Of a stretch of DNA of 64,000 bases, positions 45,827 to 59,400 are shown in pieces. The DNA lies in NCBI GenBank assembly GCA_020543525.1, contig JAHYIO010000009.1, positions 124,001-188,000 of the forward strand, written 5' to 3'. Within the stretch, counting starts at the first letter, position 1. Every line of letters starts with the position of its first letter. The notes under the pieces are model-generated. The model worked only from the letters and a program-made list of their open reading frames with translations. It was not told the DNA's origin and did not search any database. The position numbers and the translations under genes were made by a program. Source of the DNA: Coriolopsis trogii (lineage: Eukaryota; Basidiomycota; Agaricomycetes; Polyporales; Polyporaceae).

Positions 45827-46759
45827 ACACGGGCGCTGTATCTTCATGTCCAGACAAGTGTGAGCCCTCGATTGGTTCCTGCTTTCACACCGCACTGACC
45901 TGCCCGTAGGTACTTCGTTGACCGCTTTCTACTCCAGTAGCACTGTCGTTGCAGTCGCGCTATAATCATGCTGCTTTCTACCGCTCTCGCTTGCCCGATG
46001 AGATGCATATGATCCCTCGCTTCTGTTGTCTCTCCCCACTTTGACGCAATCTCTACATTGCTTCTATGGCATTCATGTCAGTGCGACCGGCGGTCCACTT
46101 GTCATATACTTGTGTCTTCGAAGAGATCCCCGAGTTGGATTTCCCTCACCTTGTATCACACCGTTTCCTTACTCGCCATCGCATGTGTGGATGATGGACA
46201 TTCATGGCGTATGTGTGAGATCATGTCGCTATTGGCTAGTAACTTCTGACAGAGGGACAGTATGCTCTCCAAGGAATGGCGTGTACTGCGAGGGAGATTA
46301 AAAGCCGCGAGCATCCTAGTCCATTACTTGTATGGGCGTCATCGCCGTGTCTACCAGTGCGAATTTCTACTATATATTTAGAGCAAGAGATCACTGAGCC
46401 TGCCTTGGAAGCGGCTGGACTGTGACGATGTCAACACGTTACGCTATGAACAGACGGATTGTCCGAACGGGCAATGAGCCAACCAGACGTCCTCACCTAG
46501 CGACTTCCCAATCGGGTTTAGCTCCTATTCGGCTACAATCTTACTCCAATTTGGGCGGCAAGTAGCCCACAAGAGTCTCGCATCCGAGGCACTGGCAGTC
46601 CGACTTCGCCTCAATCGCGGTCGGTGTAAGTTGTGGGTAAACGGCTGACTGACATATGATTCATCGGCCTCGCAAGGTATATAAAGCCCCCAATGTCCTC
46701 CATGTTCTCCAGTCAACGACTCTTCATTCCGACTGCTATCGTCTGCACTTCACGCAAAC
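45827..46759. other. Intergenic region between hpm1 and the aldo/keto reductase
   Basis: About 0.9 kb without a supported gene. It ends in the promoter of the aldo/keto reductase. Confidence 0.5.
46678..46685 (+). promoter_or_regulatory. TATA box of the aldo/keto reductase gene
   Basis: TATATAAA 75 bases upstream of the ATG at 46760. Confidence 0.5.
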
Positions 46760-48182
46760 ATGTCTACCATCCCGACGCGTTCCATTGGAGACAGTACCTT
46801 CCCTGCCCTTGGGTACGGTGCGATGGGTCTCTCCGCATTCTATGGCCCCGCGCTGCCCGATGAAGAACGTCTCAAGGTCAGTGCTGACCCGCTGAGTGAT
46901 TGTGGGTACGAGCTGACAAACTCACCGCCTAGATCCTCGACGCCGTCTTCGACAGTGGCCTCCGCCACTGGGATACCGCCGACGTCTACAACGATAATGA
47001 GGTCCTTATTGGGAAGTGGTACGTGACAAAGAATGCCATGCGCGGAACGGGCCTCGCTCATTAGTCACCTGCCCTTTCTAGGCTGAAGAAGAGCGGCAAG
47101 AGGAACGAGCTCTTCCTCGCTACCAAGTTCGGACTCGGACATGGCGAGCCCATGGTCGACGGTATCCTCCACGTCAAGGCCGACCCGGAATACGTGCCCA
47201 AAGCCTGCCAAAGGTCTCTTGAGCGTCTCGGCGTGGACCATATCGATCTCTACTACTTGCACAGGTATGCATATCTAGTCGCAACGATCTGATTTCTTTG
47301 ACCTGACTGTTTTCTGCAGGGCTGACAAAAACGTTCCCATTGAGTTGACCATTCAGGCCATGGCCCAACTGGTGAAGTGAGTTGATATGTGGAACATCGT
47401 ACTAGTTCCCAAGCTTGCTAAACTAATGACTCTTGCTGTAGAGCTGGAAAGGTCAAATACCTCGGCCTCTCCGAGTGCAGCGAGGACACGCTCCGTCGCG
47501 CGCATGCGGTCCACCCGATCTCCGCCGTTCAAGTCGAGTACTCGGCCTTCACGACTGATATCGAGGACGAGAAGATTGGCATTCTGAAGGCGTGCCGCGA
47601 GCTTGGTGTCAAAGTCGTTGCCTACGCTCCCCTCGGCCGGGGCCTCATCACCGGGAAATACGTGCGTACCCCTCACCGCCCCGCCTTCCTATGACGCATA
47701 CGCAGGAACGTGATGCTGACAGGCGCAATGCCGCGTTGTTAACAGAAAGGCCCTGAGGATTTCTCCGAGGACGATTTCCGTCGGCAGATCCCGCGTCTCT
47801 CGAAAGAGAACTTCCCCAACATCCTCAACCTTGCCGACGGCATGAAGAAGATCGGCGAGAAGTACGGCGCGACGGCAGGCCAGGTCGCCATTGGCTGGCT
47901 CCTCGCCCAGGGCGACGACATCATACCCATCGCAGGGACCACCAAGATAGAGGTAAGTTTCTTCTCGTTCGCTATCCGCATGATTCGCACCGAATGCTGA
48001 TGACGATGCCCTTCTCGCAGAACTTGAAGGAGAACGTCGGTAGCCTGCACGTGAAGCTCACCCCGGAGGATGTCGCCGAAGTGCGCAAGTTGTCCGACAA
48101 GGCCAATGTCACGGGAGGAGACCGGTACCCGCGTTTGTTGCAGCACTCCCTCTTCGTCACCACCCCGCCCCTCCGCAAGTAA
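46760..48182 (+). CDS. Aldo/keto reductase (AKR13/YakC-like)
   Basis: Six short exons from ATG 46760 to TAA 48182 give about 340 residues of a TIM-barrel NADP-dependent oxidoreductase. The opening [17 protein letters not shown] and the catalytic tetrad are present: Asp and Tyr in [13 protein letters not shown], Lys in [11 protein letters not shown] and His in [32 protein letters not shown] and [12 protein letters not shown] are barrel segments, and [17 protein letters not shown] is the C-terminal NADP(H) site. The family reduces aldehydes, ketones and sugars; this sequence type resembles YakC and yeast pyridoxine dehydrogenase-like enzymes. Substrate is unknown. Probably cytosolic, and no pathway partner is adjacent. 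No defect is seen. Confidence 0.94.
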
Positions 48183-48681
48183 GGGCGTGTCTGTCTAGGA
48201 CAGACTTCTGGAGGGGAAGTCATCGTATGCTGCGGAATGATTCCTGTGCCTGTGTTGAACGTAGCGATCTTGTAACGTGACTCGGATACACTGTTGTCTC
48301 TTATCAGTTGACATTCAAGTAATATGGTGGAATAGTTGTCACGTCGGCGGATCCTCGACGATCATCACTGCCAGTGGTCACTGAGCGTTGGTCAAACAGT
48401 GTATCGAAAGGGACTATACACTGAGATATGAAACCCAGTGTACGAAACACATTGCGGGGTTGTCATGAGATGGGGCGAGCACTGGAATGTAGCATAGAGC
48501 AGACTGATGAGGTTTCCATAGATCGTGAAGTGTGTGGAACATCTGTCTAGTTGTTCAAGAACAGTACATACACCCCCGTCCCCCCCAAAGGCTGACGATC
48601 CGCTCGGGTCTTACAAGCACTTAAGTTTGGTAAACAAATCGCGCTATAAATGTCATGCATGCGGATCCGACGCCACGCATC
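48183..48681. other. Convergent 3' region between the aldo/keto reductase and helicase A
   Basis: About 0.5 kb with no supported gene. Confidence 0.5.
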
Positions 48682-51600
48682 CTACTCCATTTCGACAAAC
48701 GGCTGGTCAAAGTTCGCCTCTCCCTCGACGTCGATCTCCTCTCCATCCGCCAGACGTGCCATGAGCGCGTCCATCTCCGCAGCGGCAGCCTCCCGCATCT
48801 CGGCCGCATAGTCGCCCGCGGTGCGCACAGGCGCGTTGGTGTCCCAGCTGGGCGCATCACCCCGCCATCCGCCACGTTTGTGCACGTAGTTCATGAATCC
48901 GCGCCACATGGGATCAATGGACAGGACGTAGGCGTCACCGACGACGATTAGGAGAGCTTGTGCGCGAGTTATAGCAACTGCAAGAAAAGCCGCGCAATCG
49001 TCAACGCAAGGGATAACGGACGACGATCGCGACGTACCATTAAACCGCCGAGGGTTCGAGACGAAGCCAAGCGTGAATTTGGCATCGTACGAAAGAAGGT
49101 CGCGGCTGCTACGAACGGTGGAAATGATGATGACTCGTCGTTCCTACCAGGATGTCAGTCTGGCTCCTAGTAGGGAGAGGTCTGCAAGTAAGTACATACC
49201 TGGCCTTGGTACTCTTCCACACTCGCAACCTTGACACCCTCGATCTTCTCTTTCTGGAGCAGCTTGCGTATCTTTCTGGTCTGGGCAAAGTATGGAGTCA
49301 CGACTCCGATGTCCTTCGCGCCTGGAGTCGATGCGTCTGTCAGATACTAACGAGGGCGTGAAGAGTGAACATACTCACGAACGGGATGCTGACGATCGCG
49401 CAACAGTTCCTTGATGTAGTCGACCACCTCCGTGGCCTCGTCGATATTGAAGTAGGACGGAGAGGACGACTCGCGCTCGTTCTCCCCGGAAATGGCGTGG
49501 AAGATGATAGGGAACTTGGGGTTGGGCAGTTGAGACGAGCCCAATAGCGCGTTGATCGAGGACGGGCTCCCGCAGACTTGGAGTTCTCCGTTGTAGAACC
49601 TCTCGTTCGGGTAGTCCAAGATGGCTTTGTGAGACCGGAAGTTCTTTACAAGTTTGATGTACCTGTCAGGTCGCGATCAGCGCGGATCCATAGAGGCCAA
49701 CAGAACCGGGACACTCACGACCGCCCTCGTCCCGTCTGCGCACTTTGGTACATAGGAAGCTCCATCAGGCGCTCCAAATAGCTCTTCCCCAAGCCGAGCT
49801 CGCGTGCCATACTAGAACGGATGACAGGCCCCAGTTGTTGAGGGTCTCCAGACAGTACGACACGTGTGGCTGGAGTGGCGAGCGTTTTGATCGCTGCTGT
49901 GAGCACCTCCGGCTCCGTTCCTTGTCCAGCCTCGTCGACGAAGATGTGTGTGAAGTGGCCATGAGGCAATCCGACGTTGTAGGGGAAGGAAGCATGCCCG
50001 CATGTTGATACAATAACCTTGTATTGGAGGAGGGTCTGAACCGGTGGGATCGTGAAGTGGTTACCTTGGGAAGTGGAATATCTAACGAGATCCTCGGGAA
50101 GACCCCCCTTGTCACGAAAGAACGCATTGCAGCGCAGAAGTTCTTGCGGAGTCAACCTCGCGGTGAGTCTTTGCGCCAGCAGGTCTGCCGCACTGTTACT
50201 GGGTGCGCAGGCAAGGATTCGCGCCTGAGGATAACGACAGAGGATTTGAAGTATCGCTTCTATGACCGTGACTGTTTTGCCAGTCCCCGGTCTTCGTGCC
50301 AAGATTAGTACGTCCGTTCGCGCGCAAACACTGGCGAAGTGACAACTCACGGCCCGAACACGATAAACGGAGCGGCCCCTTCTTTCATGCAAAGAATCGA
50401 TTGTACAGCTTGTAGCTGGGGCGCGTTGGATGCAATACTAGTGTTGAAGAGTTTCAGTGAAGATGCGTTGCTTTGCACCACATGGTCGAGTGGTACATGT
50501 TGCGTCTCTGGGAAGAGGAGACGCTGCGCGGACGTTGATCGCGCTATGAGCGTTTGATGCTGTCGTTTGATCGGAGTACGATTGTACTCAAACCGGACAT
50601 TGTAGCGGTCTGTGGACCTGAACGAGGAATGGAAATGGACGCGGATCGTTTCTAGACGCACGTCATGCACGTATCCCTTGTGTGTATGGTTGTTTCCCTT
50701 CACACTTTGTACGTGGATGGTATCGCCTGAGAAAGACTCTGTTGAGACAGATTCAGGAGACAGGTGCGAGAGTGTGCACACCAATGACGACGCTAGGCCG
50801 CTTCTCCGCCAAGCCTGGGACTGTCAGCCTACAACGTTAGGAAGACCGTTGAAAACATGACACCTTTCACAGACGTCAAAGGATTGCGTACGTGTAGAGT
50901 TTTCCTTCAGAGATGAATTGAACGTCCGCAAGATCATACATCCGGAGATCTTCACTATACCATGGAACGTCAGACAGATAAGAAAACAGATCTGTGGATT
51001 GTAGGGTAGGACTGACCGCAGTCGGTATTCCTCAAGCCACAACAACGTGCGGAAGTGGCGTTCATGAGTATCAGTGGCCAGTACTCGGGGTAAGTGATTA
51101 CCCCGGACAAGTCCAAGCGCCTTTCTTGTCGAACCATCCTTCAAAACGGCTTCCAACGCCGCTGGGATGTTCGACTGCTCCAGTTTTTTCACCCACGGCG
51201 TCATGTCTAGCGCCGGCGGACGCGTCCCTTCCGTTATGACACCGGTACGGCGCCAGCGAGCGGGTCGACGGTGTACAAACGGCGCGACGGCCTTCAGGAG
51301 CTCGTAATGGTCCGGATTGCCCACGACGGCGCGGATTTGACGGACGACAACGAAGCCCCGCCCCGCACCGTCTTGCAAGGTGATCTCGAGGCGTCCTTGA
51401 TAACGTCCTCGCTGGGGATTGCGGAAGGATACTCGAATATGAACGGACTGCCCCGCACCGATACGGCGTGGGCTTCCACCAACGACAACTGCAGAGTAAC
51501 TAGCAATGGGTCGTCATCCGAGACCATCTAAGATAATATAAAGGCAGATGACTCACGGTGTAGCTCCACTGCCACTATTCGCGAAGGCGTCGACACGCAC

Positions 51601-52188
51601 GAGAGAGATATTGGAGGACAACTCATTCGCCTTCACAGATACTTCCACATACTTCCCGTTCTGCGATTCGGAACGACCGAGAACCCCAAAATCTACCCCT
51701 TTCTCCACATGAGAGACAGTGACTCCACGTCGGTCACGTTCGGCCTGCTCGATCTGGGAGCGGTAGGTGATAGCTTTGTGCAACCGCTGATGAATTTCTC
51801 CGCGAACATGCTTAGGCCAGGTGGCAATCGGGATAGGTCTCTTGCACGTGAAACATCGATAGGCATTCGACAAAGTGCCATCCCGGGGAACGACGGCAGG
51901 AGATACGCCCTTTTGCAGAGCCATCTTCCTGTGGGGGGCACCAGCGACATGTTGCTGCCAAGGGGCTTCTCCGGAGACCGGTACGTCGCAGATGGAGCAA
52001 CGAACGTGAGAAGAGAGATTTGTCGCTGCAATGCTGACTCGGTGCTGTCGGCCATTGATGTGGGAGTCCCAGCAGCTCTTCATGCATATTATTCCACAGA
52101 GACTGCAGAATTGCACGTTGTGGTTCAGCGTGCAGTCTTCTGATGTACACGCCCCAGCGAAGAGTAGGTCAGGGCAGGGTTCGACCAT
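48682..52188 (-). CDS. Zinc-finger MOV10/SDE3/Armitage-like SF1 RNA helicase, copy A
   Basis: Starts at ATG 52188. The N-terminus has a CCCH finger with spacing C-x8-C-x4-C-x3-H (from [10 protein letters not shown]), a U1-like C2H2 finger ([13 protein letters not shown]-x5-H) and two more of similar type ([12 protein letters not shown] and [12 protein letters not shown]). A beta-rich middle follows. The helicase core has Walker [15 protein letters not shown], split by an intron after FGP, then [17 protein letters not shown], the DEAG box in [47 protein letters not shown] and [19 protein letters not shown]. These are the motifs of MOV10/SDE3/Armitage helicases, which act on RNA in silencing and transposon control; that role is inferred here. 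A paralogue lies at 56404-59809 with a carboxypeptidase between. All motifs are intact. Confidence 0.9.
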
Positions 52189-52845
52189 GGTGATAGTGGG
52201 AGAGAAGAACTACACCTCGTGGATCGTACGCGCTTCCCCAGACCTTATATGCGCGGCATGCTCCGTCAGAAGTGTGAAAACATGGATTGGGCCTCGCGGC
52301 ACCAGTCAACAGTGGTGCTGCGGTAGCGCGTCTGTGTAGTACGTATGGCGCTAGCGCTGTTCGGCCTCTTGGACTTGTATACGGCTCGCCAAGGAGATAA
52401 TCTCAGGCGAGTATACATTCTGTAAGCTGTGATATGTCGTGGTGAGTGCTATCAGGAATGTCTCACGCGTAGAAGAGGCGTACTTGTGGTCGACGTCGAG
52501 TTACAAGTCTGTGAGTCGGATGCGATCAACCGAGCTTAGGTCGGAGTCGATAAATGTATTACCCGATACCCAAGTTCTGAGCCTTGTTCAAGCTCCGATA
52601 AACATGTGAGGTCGGACTGAGAAGCATCCATCCGAGTGGACCGACGAAGTATCCTGTGATCACAAACCCTACGATGCTGCCATTGCGTCGAATGTCATAT
52701 GGACCCCAGACTCACCTCAACCCGTCGCATGAAACAACCGCGCTCCTGGCCAGTGCAGGTACTGTCGTCATTTTCAAGTTGGTTCGTAACAAACGTGAGA
52801 TACAGTCGGCTATACAACCCGTATACACGCAAGATTGCCAACAGG
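52189..52845. other. Region between helicase A and the carboxypeptidase
   Basis: About 0.66 kb holding the helicase A promoter and the 3' flank of the carboxypeptidase. No gene is supported. Confidence 0.5.
52241..52250 (-). promoter_or_regulatory. Core promoter ATATAAGGTC of helicase A
   Basis: The decamer ATATAAGGTC reads on the minus strand and ends 52 bases before the ATG at 52188. The same ten bases occur at almost the same distance before helicase B. Confidence 0.5.
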
Positions 52846-54785
52846 TTACGTAGAGGACAACGGTGAGTCACTCATAATCTGCGAAAACATTTGGAGAGCG
52901 GCCTCTCCGACGGAAAGCGAGCCATGCGTGTACGCAGGCACTTCATGACCTCTGCGGATGAAAACAGCATGATCAGCGCTCAGTCGTAAGGCGACAAAGT
53001 ATCCCGCATTCGGGAGGATACTCACGCGCCGTATATGCGCACATACGAGAACGTGCCCGCATTCTTGAACAACCCAGTCACCTGTCCGCGCACGGTGTAG
53101 TTCGTGAACGACTGCTGCGCGTACTCCGAGGTAAACTTCGTCTGCAACGCATCGACCATCGCCTCGACTCCATTGAAGTTGAGGATGTAGTCAGCGTCTC
53201 CATCGTAGATGATGGTGCGAACCCCGGCGTTGATGACTGTCTCCAGATCCGGACGCGAGTTGTGCATCCAGTCGCCGGTTTCCGCAAAGTTCTCGTACAC
53301 GTTGAAGTTCGTCTCCTGCCACGTCGATTCGGCCCCGATCTTGGACGTGACGGACCGGGACGAGAGGTAGTCGGTCAGGTCGGGCGGGTACGGGTCAGGG
53401 TCGCGCGCGAGGACGTAGTACGTGTCGTAGGGCCCGACAAGCGGGGAGAGGATGTTGTTGTTGCAGAAGCTCTGAGCGCTCGAGCAAGTGTCTTCGTCAC
53501 CCGTGTTGTAGCATGCCGTGATCTGGTCCCTGCAACCTCCTGAACGCGTCCAGCTAGTGTTGGCACGCGAGATGGTAGACGAGGAGACGAGGGGATGGTA
53601 CCTATACTACATAGTCAGCACACGTGTAGCCGAGGCACTTGGGTCAGCTTACGGGTTCGACGCTGCGTAGGAGATGTAGCCTGGGTACTGGCTGAGAGGA
53701 TCCTGATAATGACGCGTCAGCTTCCACGTCATATCCCAGTATCACAGATACGTACCGTCAGACCGTCACCAACACCGAGGAACTTGAGGTTGATAGGCAC
53801 TCCAGATACAGTGCCCTTAGCAATGGCAGCGTTTTGTGAGAGGAAGTAACTGTTTGGGCGTGTCAATGTTCGCTCTATATGGGCAGCGCGAGAGAAAAAG
53901 ATAATTACGCAGCGAAAGTGGGGCCATAATGTCCACCGTATCTGAACACAAGACGACCGTGAGCATATGGCGTCACGACCGCGACAATGTAAGCTCACGA
54001 TTCCGTCCAGAGCGCGAAGTCGTTCTTCTGGAACTTGGAGAAGCGCGAGTCGGCGAAGAAGATCTGCAAGAACTTCCACACATCTGCAGCGGCCTGCTGG
54101 GACGTCCCGACTGTCGTCGAACCGTGCGAGAAGCCGACGCCGATCGGCTGATCAATGTAGAGCCTGTGTTGGCACGATGTCAGCAAGTTGTGCGCAGCAT
54201 TGTCTGCGTCGCATTGCCTACATGTTGGACACCTCGTTCCATGAGTTCGGGTTGAGAGTCACACTGCTACTGTCATTCGTGATGCGGCAAGGACCGTTCT
54301 CTTGGAACAGACCAATCATACTGGAACTTCCGGGCTAACACAGCCATCGTCAGTTGGCGAAACACATACGCATGGTACACGACGCACGTACCCCACCGTT
54401 GAGCCAGATGGAGAGAGGCGCTGTGTCTGGGTTTTTGCGAGCGGCAAAGAACCAGAACCTACGATAATGAGAACTCAGTACTCCATGTCGTCGGGAGTCG
54501 CAATAATTGCACCAACCAGACGCTCTCGTTCGAGGTGAGGTCGCCATAACCCGAGGCCTGGTAGACTCCGGGAGTAGTCTCGCAAACGCCACTGTTCTCG
54601 ACCACACGGAGCTTTCCAGGGGTGGTCGCGGCGGGTTTGATGTCAGCTGCCTTGAACTTGTTCCCCGACGGAATGGTGTCAGTCCCACCAATGACTCCGT
54701 TGACTACTGGAATTTGGCCACCGAGCACGGTGGAGACCGGCAAGGTCGCCAGGAGTGAAGTCAAGGCTATAAGCCTGAGGATCAT
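52846..54785 (-). CDS. Secreted serine carboxypeptidase (peptidase family S10)
   Basis: Starts at ATG 54785 with a signal peptide ([18 protein letters not shown], cleavage probably after VLG) and ends at 52846 in [13 protein letters not shown]. Family blocks in order: [40 protein letters not shown] continuing to [21 protein letters not shown]; the nucleophile Ser in WTESYGGHYGP; the catalytic Asp in [13 protein letters not shown]; and the catalytic His in [11 protein letters not shown]. The enzyme removes C-terminal residues from peptides at acid pH, in the secretory path or outside the cell. Cysteines ([27 protein letters not shown]) suit the family disulfides. It separates the two helicases and is on the same strand as both, but has no functional link to them that I can see. 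Intact. Confidence 0.94.
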
Positions 54786-56403
54786 AGTGGTAGGAGCGAG
54801 AGCGTCCGAGGAATGGGGCGTCTACCTGATGGACGTGTGCTGCAGGTCGTCAGCGTCGTGCGAGGCTTATATAGCCCGGAGCACTCAGCATTGATAGCGG
54901 CTACCGAAGCAGAAGATTGGTGCGATTGTTGGAGATCGAAGGACGATATCAGGTCTTCTGGAGCACCACAGCATGATGCATGTCAGAATACAGCATATGG
55001 GCTACCGTTCTGAGCGTTCCGAGCGCGGTGGTATGGAGGTAGCGGTGTATTCATTGACCGGGAAGGCTGCCCGTCTGTGGACCGTCATGTCGCATGGCTC
55101 CCTAGCCGCCTATGTACCATGCGTCGCATCGGGGGCTTCGGCTTCGCGAACGTGCTCCAGCATGCCCATGCGTATCTATCTTTCCGGCGGTCCGGACATT
55201 CTCCTGAGCATCCAGCGTAACCGCCGTAGCGACTCCATCCGTGGAAGTTCAACGATCAATTCACCATGCGATGCGCTCACCTCGTCTGAATGAGCCTCGA
55301 CGCCTCCCGACAAGGGAATGTTATAAATAGCAGCACCGGCGAGCGCATCAGATATCCACCATGCTCCGGCACCGAGTACAGCTCCGCAGGCATATTGATG
55401 GTTGGCCCTACAGCACTGTGGATGCACATATTTCAGTGACGTTGAGCTTATTCCGAGTGAAATGTTGACCCCTAGTGAACAAGTTAGTAGCGCTGCCTCA
55501 GGTGAGAGACGGAGTTCATCTTGATGAGGCTCTTGACAACACGTTTCTAACCTGACCCAATCTTGAGCTGTTCCACATGTCGTAAGGCGTGTACTTGCAG
55601 TTGCTTCGTCCCCTACGTCCACGATGCAATGGCAAGTACCGCACCAAGGTTGAAAACGTGTGTTGGTTTGGCAACGAGTTCTTCATCAAGTACTCTTCGA
55701 TAACAATTCCCCGAGCTCAGAAGATCTGGACGCTCACAGCGCGATAACAGAAGAGCAGACCAGCATGAAGTCATACAAATACTTACTGTGTCTGGTCCGT
55801 TCCAGGACGGGTTGGGCTTGGAGAGGGCGCATAGACGTATTGACTTGGTACGTTAGGTGATAACAGTCGGTCAAATTCGACAACGAGGACATTGGTATAG
55901 GCGGGATGAGTGCTCACCTCTGTCATGTCCAGCTCAAATATGCAACCTGCTCAGATGAAATACAGCCCACGACGATCCCTCGACATGGCGAGCCGAGTGG
56001 CTATCCTCCTGCGACGTGTGGTAGGGCACCGCTCTGCTCACCTCTCCCTCTATTCTGTCTTGCGAAGCGATCCTGGCGACGATGACGAGGCACTACACTG
56101 AGCTTGCATTGAGCAAGCGTCTTTGAGAACAGGAATGGATATTGGGATGGATGGCGACGTGACAAATGCAATGTGCATCGGGAGCGCTCAACAGGCCGAG
56201 TCTCGAAAGTCCACAAGCGCTCTGCCTATGTCTACACTCGAGAGTTGGTAACAAGTCTTCTGAGTAAGGAAATACTATTGCACAATGATGCACGAGACAA
56301 TTCACAGAGTAGATACAACTTCCATAGAACGGGGTTGCCATGCTGACGAGCCATGCTAGACCAGCCGACCGAGTCGAGTGCCAAAGCGAGGCCCTCGGCT
56401 CGT
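54786..56403. other. Intergenic region between the carboxypeptidase and helicase B
   Basis: About 1.6 kb, the largest gap in the right half. A minus-strand frame at 55176-55622 has paired cysteines but no reliable identity (see rejected items). A TATAAATA stretch occurs near 55322-55329. Confidence 0.45.
54867..54873 (-). promoter_or_regulatory. TATA box of the carboxypeptidase gene
   Basis: TATATAA on the minus strand, about 82 bases before the ATG at 54785. Confidence 0.5.
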
Positions 56404-59400
56404 TCACCAGTCCGTAGTCTCCTGGACCTCCCACTCGGTACTTTCCATGTTTGCCTCGGCCTCGATGTCTTCATCAGGACCCTGCTGCTCGATGACCGAG
56501 TTCATCTCTGCGGCGATCGCTTCCCGCAGCTCGTCCGCATAGTCCGCATCGGTTTGCACCGGGGCATTGACGTCCCACGTCGGCTCGTCCCCTTTCCAGC
56601 CGTCATGGAGGTAGACGTAGTTCATGAACGCGCGCCATAGCGGGTCTACTGACAAGATGGCGGCGTCGCCCACGACGACGAGCAATCCCTGGGCACGAGT
56701 CATTGCGACTAAATGAATAAGGATGAGTACTCTGCCATACGTGAATGAGCACAACCGCGTCGGACGCGTTACACACCGTTGAAGCGCCGTGCGTTCGACA
56801 GAAACCCGAGGGAGAATTTCGCGTCGTACGCCAGGAGGTCCGCACTGCTGCGAACCGTGGAGACGATCACAGCCATTCGTTCCTAGTACATTTCGTGTGA
56901 GCGTGCCGCTATGCGCGTCATATACGTGCGTGACGCACCTGTCCTTGGAACTCTTCTACACTGCCAACCTTCACATCTCCCAGATTCTCGTGCAAAAGGA
57001 GGCGACGGATCTTGCGGACCTGCGCGTGGTACGGCGTAATGACGCCAATTTCGTTCGGCTCTAGGCAAGTTTCCAGTCGCGTTGTCAGTTCAGAACACTC
57101 CTGAGTGCGATCAGACCACTCACTGATAGGGAACTGGCGATCACCCAGCAGCGCCAACACATACGCCTTCACTTGCACCGCTTCCTCGATATTGAAGTAA
57201 GACGGCGACGACGCCTCACGCTCGTTCTTGCCAGAGATCGCGTGGAACACAAGCGGGAATCGGGGCGATGCGAGCTGCGGTGAGGATAAAAATGCGTTGA
57301 TGACTTGCGGGGCACCGCATACTTCCAGCTCTCCGTCATAGAACCGCTCATTGGGGAAGGTCAGAATCGACCGGTGTGAGCGATAATTTTTCACGAGCTT
57401 CACGTATCTGAAGTGGGGAGTTCAGCCAGTCACCTCAGGTCTAGTAAGCGGAGGCTACAAGCAGAATCACGTACGATGTCCCGCGGCCATGAGGGCCGCT
57501 GTAGAGAGGCAACTCCATAAGCCTCTCGAGATAACTCTTCTCAAACCCAAATTCGCGCGCAATGTGGGATCGAATCACCGGCCCAAGTTGCTTGGGGTCC
57601 CCAGAAAGAATGATCCGCGTCGTGTCGTGAGCAAGGGGCTTGATGGCGATAAGCACCTCGGGCTCCGACGCTTGGCCCGCCTCGTCAACGAAAACATGTG
57701 TGAAATGCCCGGGAGGCATTCCCATGTTGTATGCAAAGGAGGCGTTGTTGCAGGTGGTGACCACAACGCGGAACCTAGTGAGCTCGGCCAGGGACGGTAT
57801 AGTGTAGACGTTACCCAGCTTGCGGCAGTACGGTGCAAGCTTAGGCGGGACCGACTTTGGGTCACGAAAGGCGGCGTTGCACCGGAACATCTCGTCGGCT
57901 GTGAGGACAACCATGAGTCGCAGAGCTAGAATGTCCGCAGCGCTGTTGCTCGGGGCGCTTGCAAGCACCCTGGCCTTGGGATTCCGCTGCAGAACCTGCT
58001 GTATCGCCTCCACAATTGTGACAGTCTTGCCCGTACCCGGCCTGGGCGTCAAGGGAGTTAGTCTATCTTCTTGATATATAACAGTAATATGCCACTCACG
58101 GTCCGAACACGATGAAAGGGGCGGCTCCCGCTTTGAGGTTCAGGATTGACCTCACGGCGAGTAGCTGAGGCGCATTTGAGCTCAAGGAGCTGTTCACGAG
58201 CATCATTCCATGCCCCTCTTCAGCACCAAGCGGCCTGTCCAGGCCTTCAAACCCGAGGACGGGGAATAGAAGGCGCTGAGGGGAGGAGATTGGCGCAACG
58301 AGGGCTTGATGCGCTCTGCGCAGTGTCGTCCGGTTCAGTTCGAACCGAACATTGTAGCGCTGTCCAGCGCGGAACTCCGCATTGAAGTCGACATGGACCT
58401 TCTCGTCGCGGACGTCATGGACGACGCCCCTGAACGTCGCGTGGAGGGCTTCAGATTGCGCCAGGATGGCGTCCCCTGGAATATTGACCGTAAACAAAGT
58501 ATCGCAACCACCAAAATATGGGTGCCAAGCAACTAACCGATGGTCACACTGGGTCGCTTCTCTGCCAGTCCAGGGATGTGGAGGCTGGGAAGAAGAGACA
58601 CGAGTCAGTGAGATATAGGGCCCTAAGCGCGAAAGCGACAGCCTACGTGTATAGTTTGGCATTCTTCTCAAATTCTACGCCGGTCATGTCGTACATTCTG
58701 AGGTCGTCACTGACCGACAATAGATTAGTGGACAGGAGCTAGAGAAGTGAACAAGACGACAACGCACGCCGCCCGGGTTTCCTCAATCCATAGCAAGTTC
58801 TCAAAGTAGATCGCGTGATTGGCCGGGGAGAGCGGATCCGGGAAATAGGATTCCGTAAGTCTTGTCCTGATCTCTTCGGGCGAGCGAGACTTCAAAAGCT
58901 CAAGTAAAGGCGGGGGAACCTTGAAGTGGGGCATGTCCCTTGCCCACCTCATCGTGCTCTTCATTGGCGACGCCGAGATGACGGCCTCATTGTCGTTCCA
59001 TTGTGCCCTGCGACCCCGCATGAATGGGGCCACGGGAGCCAAGAGCTGTCGCTCCTGGACCGAATTGACCACTACAACGATGTCCCGAGCAATCATGAAA
59101 ACCTTGCCTTGCGCAGGTTGAAACAAGAACTCTAGACGGGCCTCGTAGCGCCCCAGATGGGCGTTACGGAATAGGATTGTGAACACCATCGGTCGTCCCG
59201 GGACCAGAGTGAGGGAAGGGGTATTTGCAGCGACGGCGAAGCTACCCAAGACGAAGTGAGCTATCGTGTCAGAAAAGGTGAGATCATACGTATCGCTTAC
59301 AAGGAGGCGTGGTTCGGTATCCGAGAGCGAACGTTAGTCCGCTTGACCTCGATCCCGCTCGGTGACTGCGTTGATACCGAGACTTCGGCACGTACGCCTC

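Noticed and set aside
55176..55622. Minus-strand frame of 148 codons with paired cysteines (TCCQEPHQ, PQCCRANHQYACG) that recalls a hydrophobin
   Set aside because: Cysteine spacing does not match C-CC-C-C-CC-C of hydrophobins, one Cys position is missing, and there is no signal peptide. A degenerate copy cannot be excluded but is not supported.
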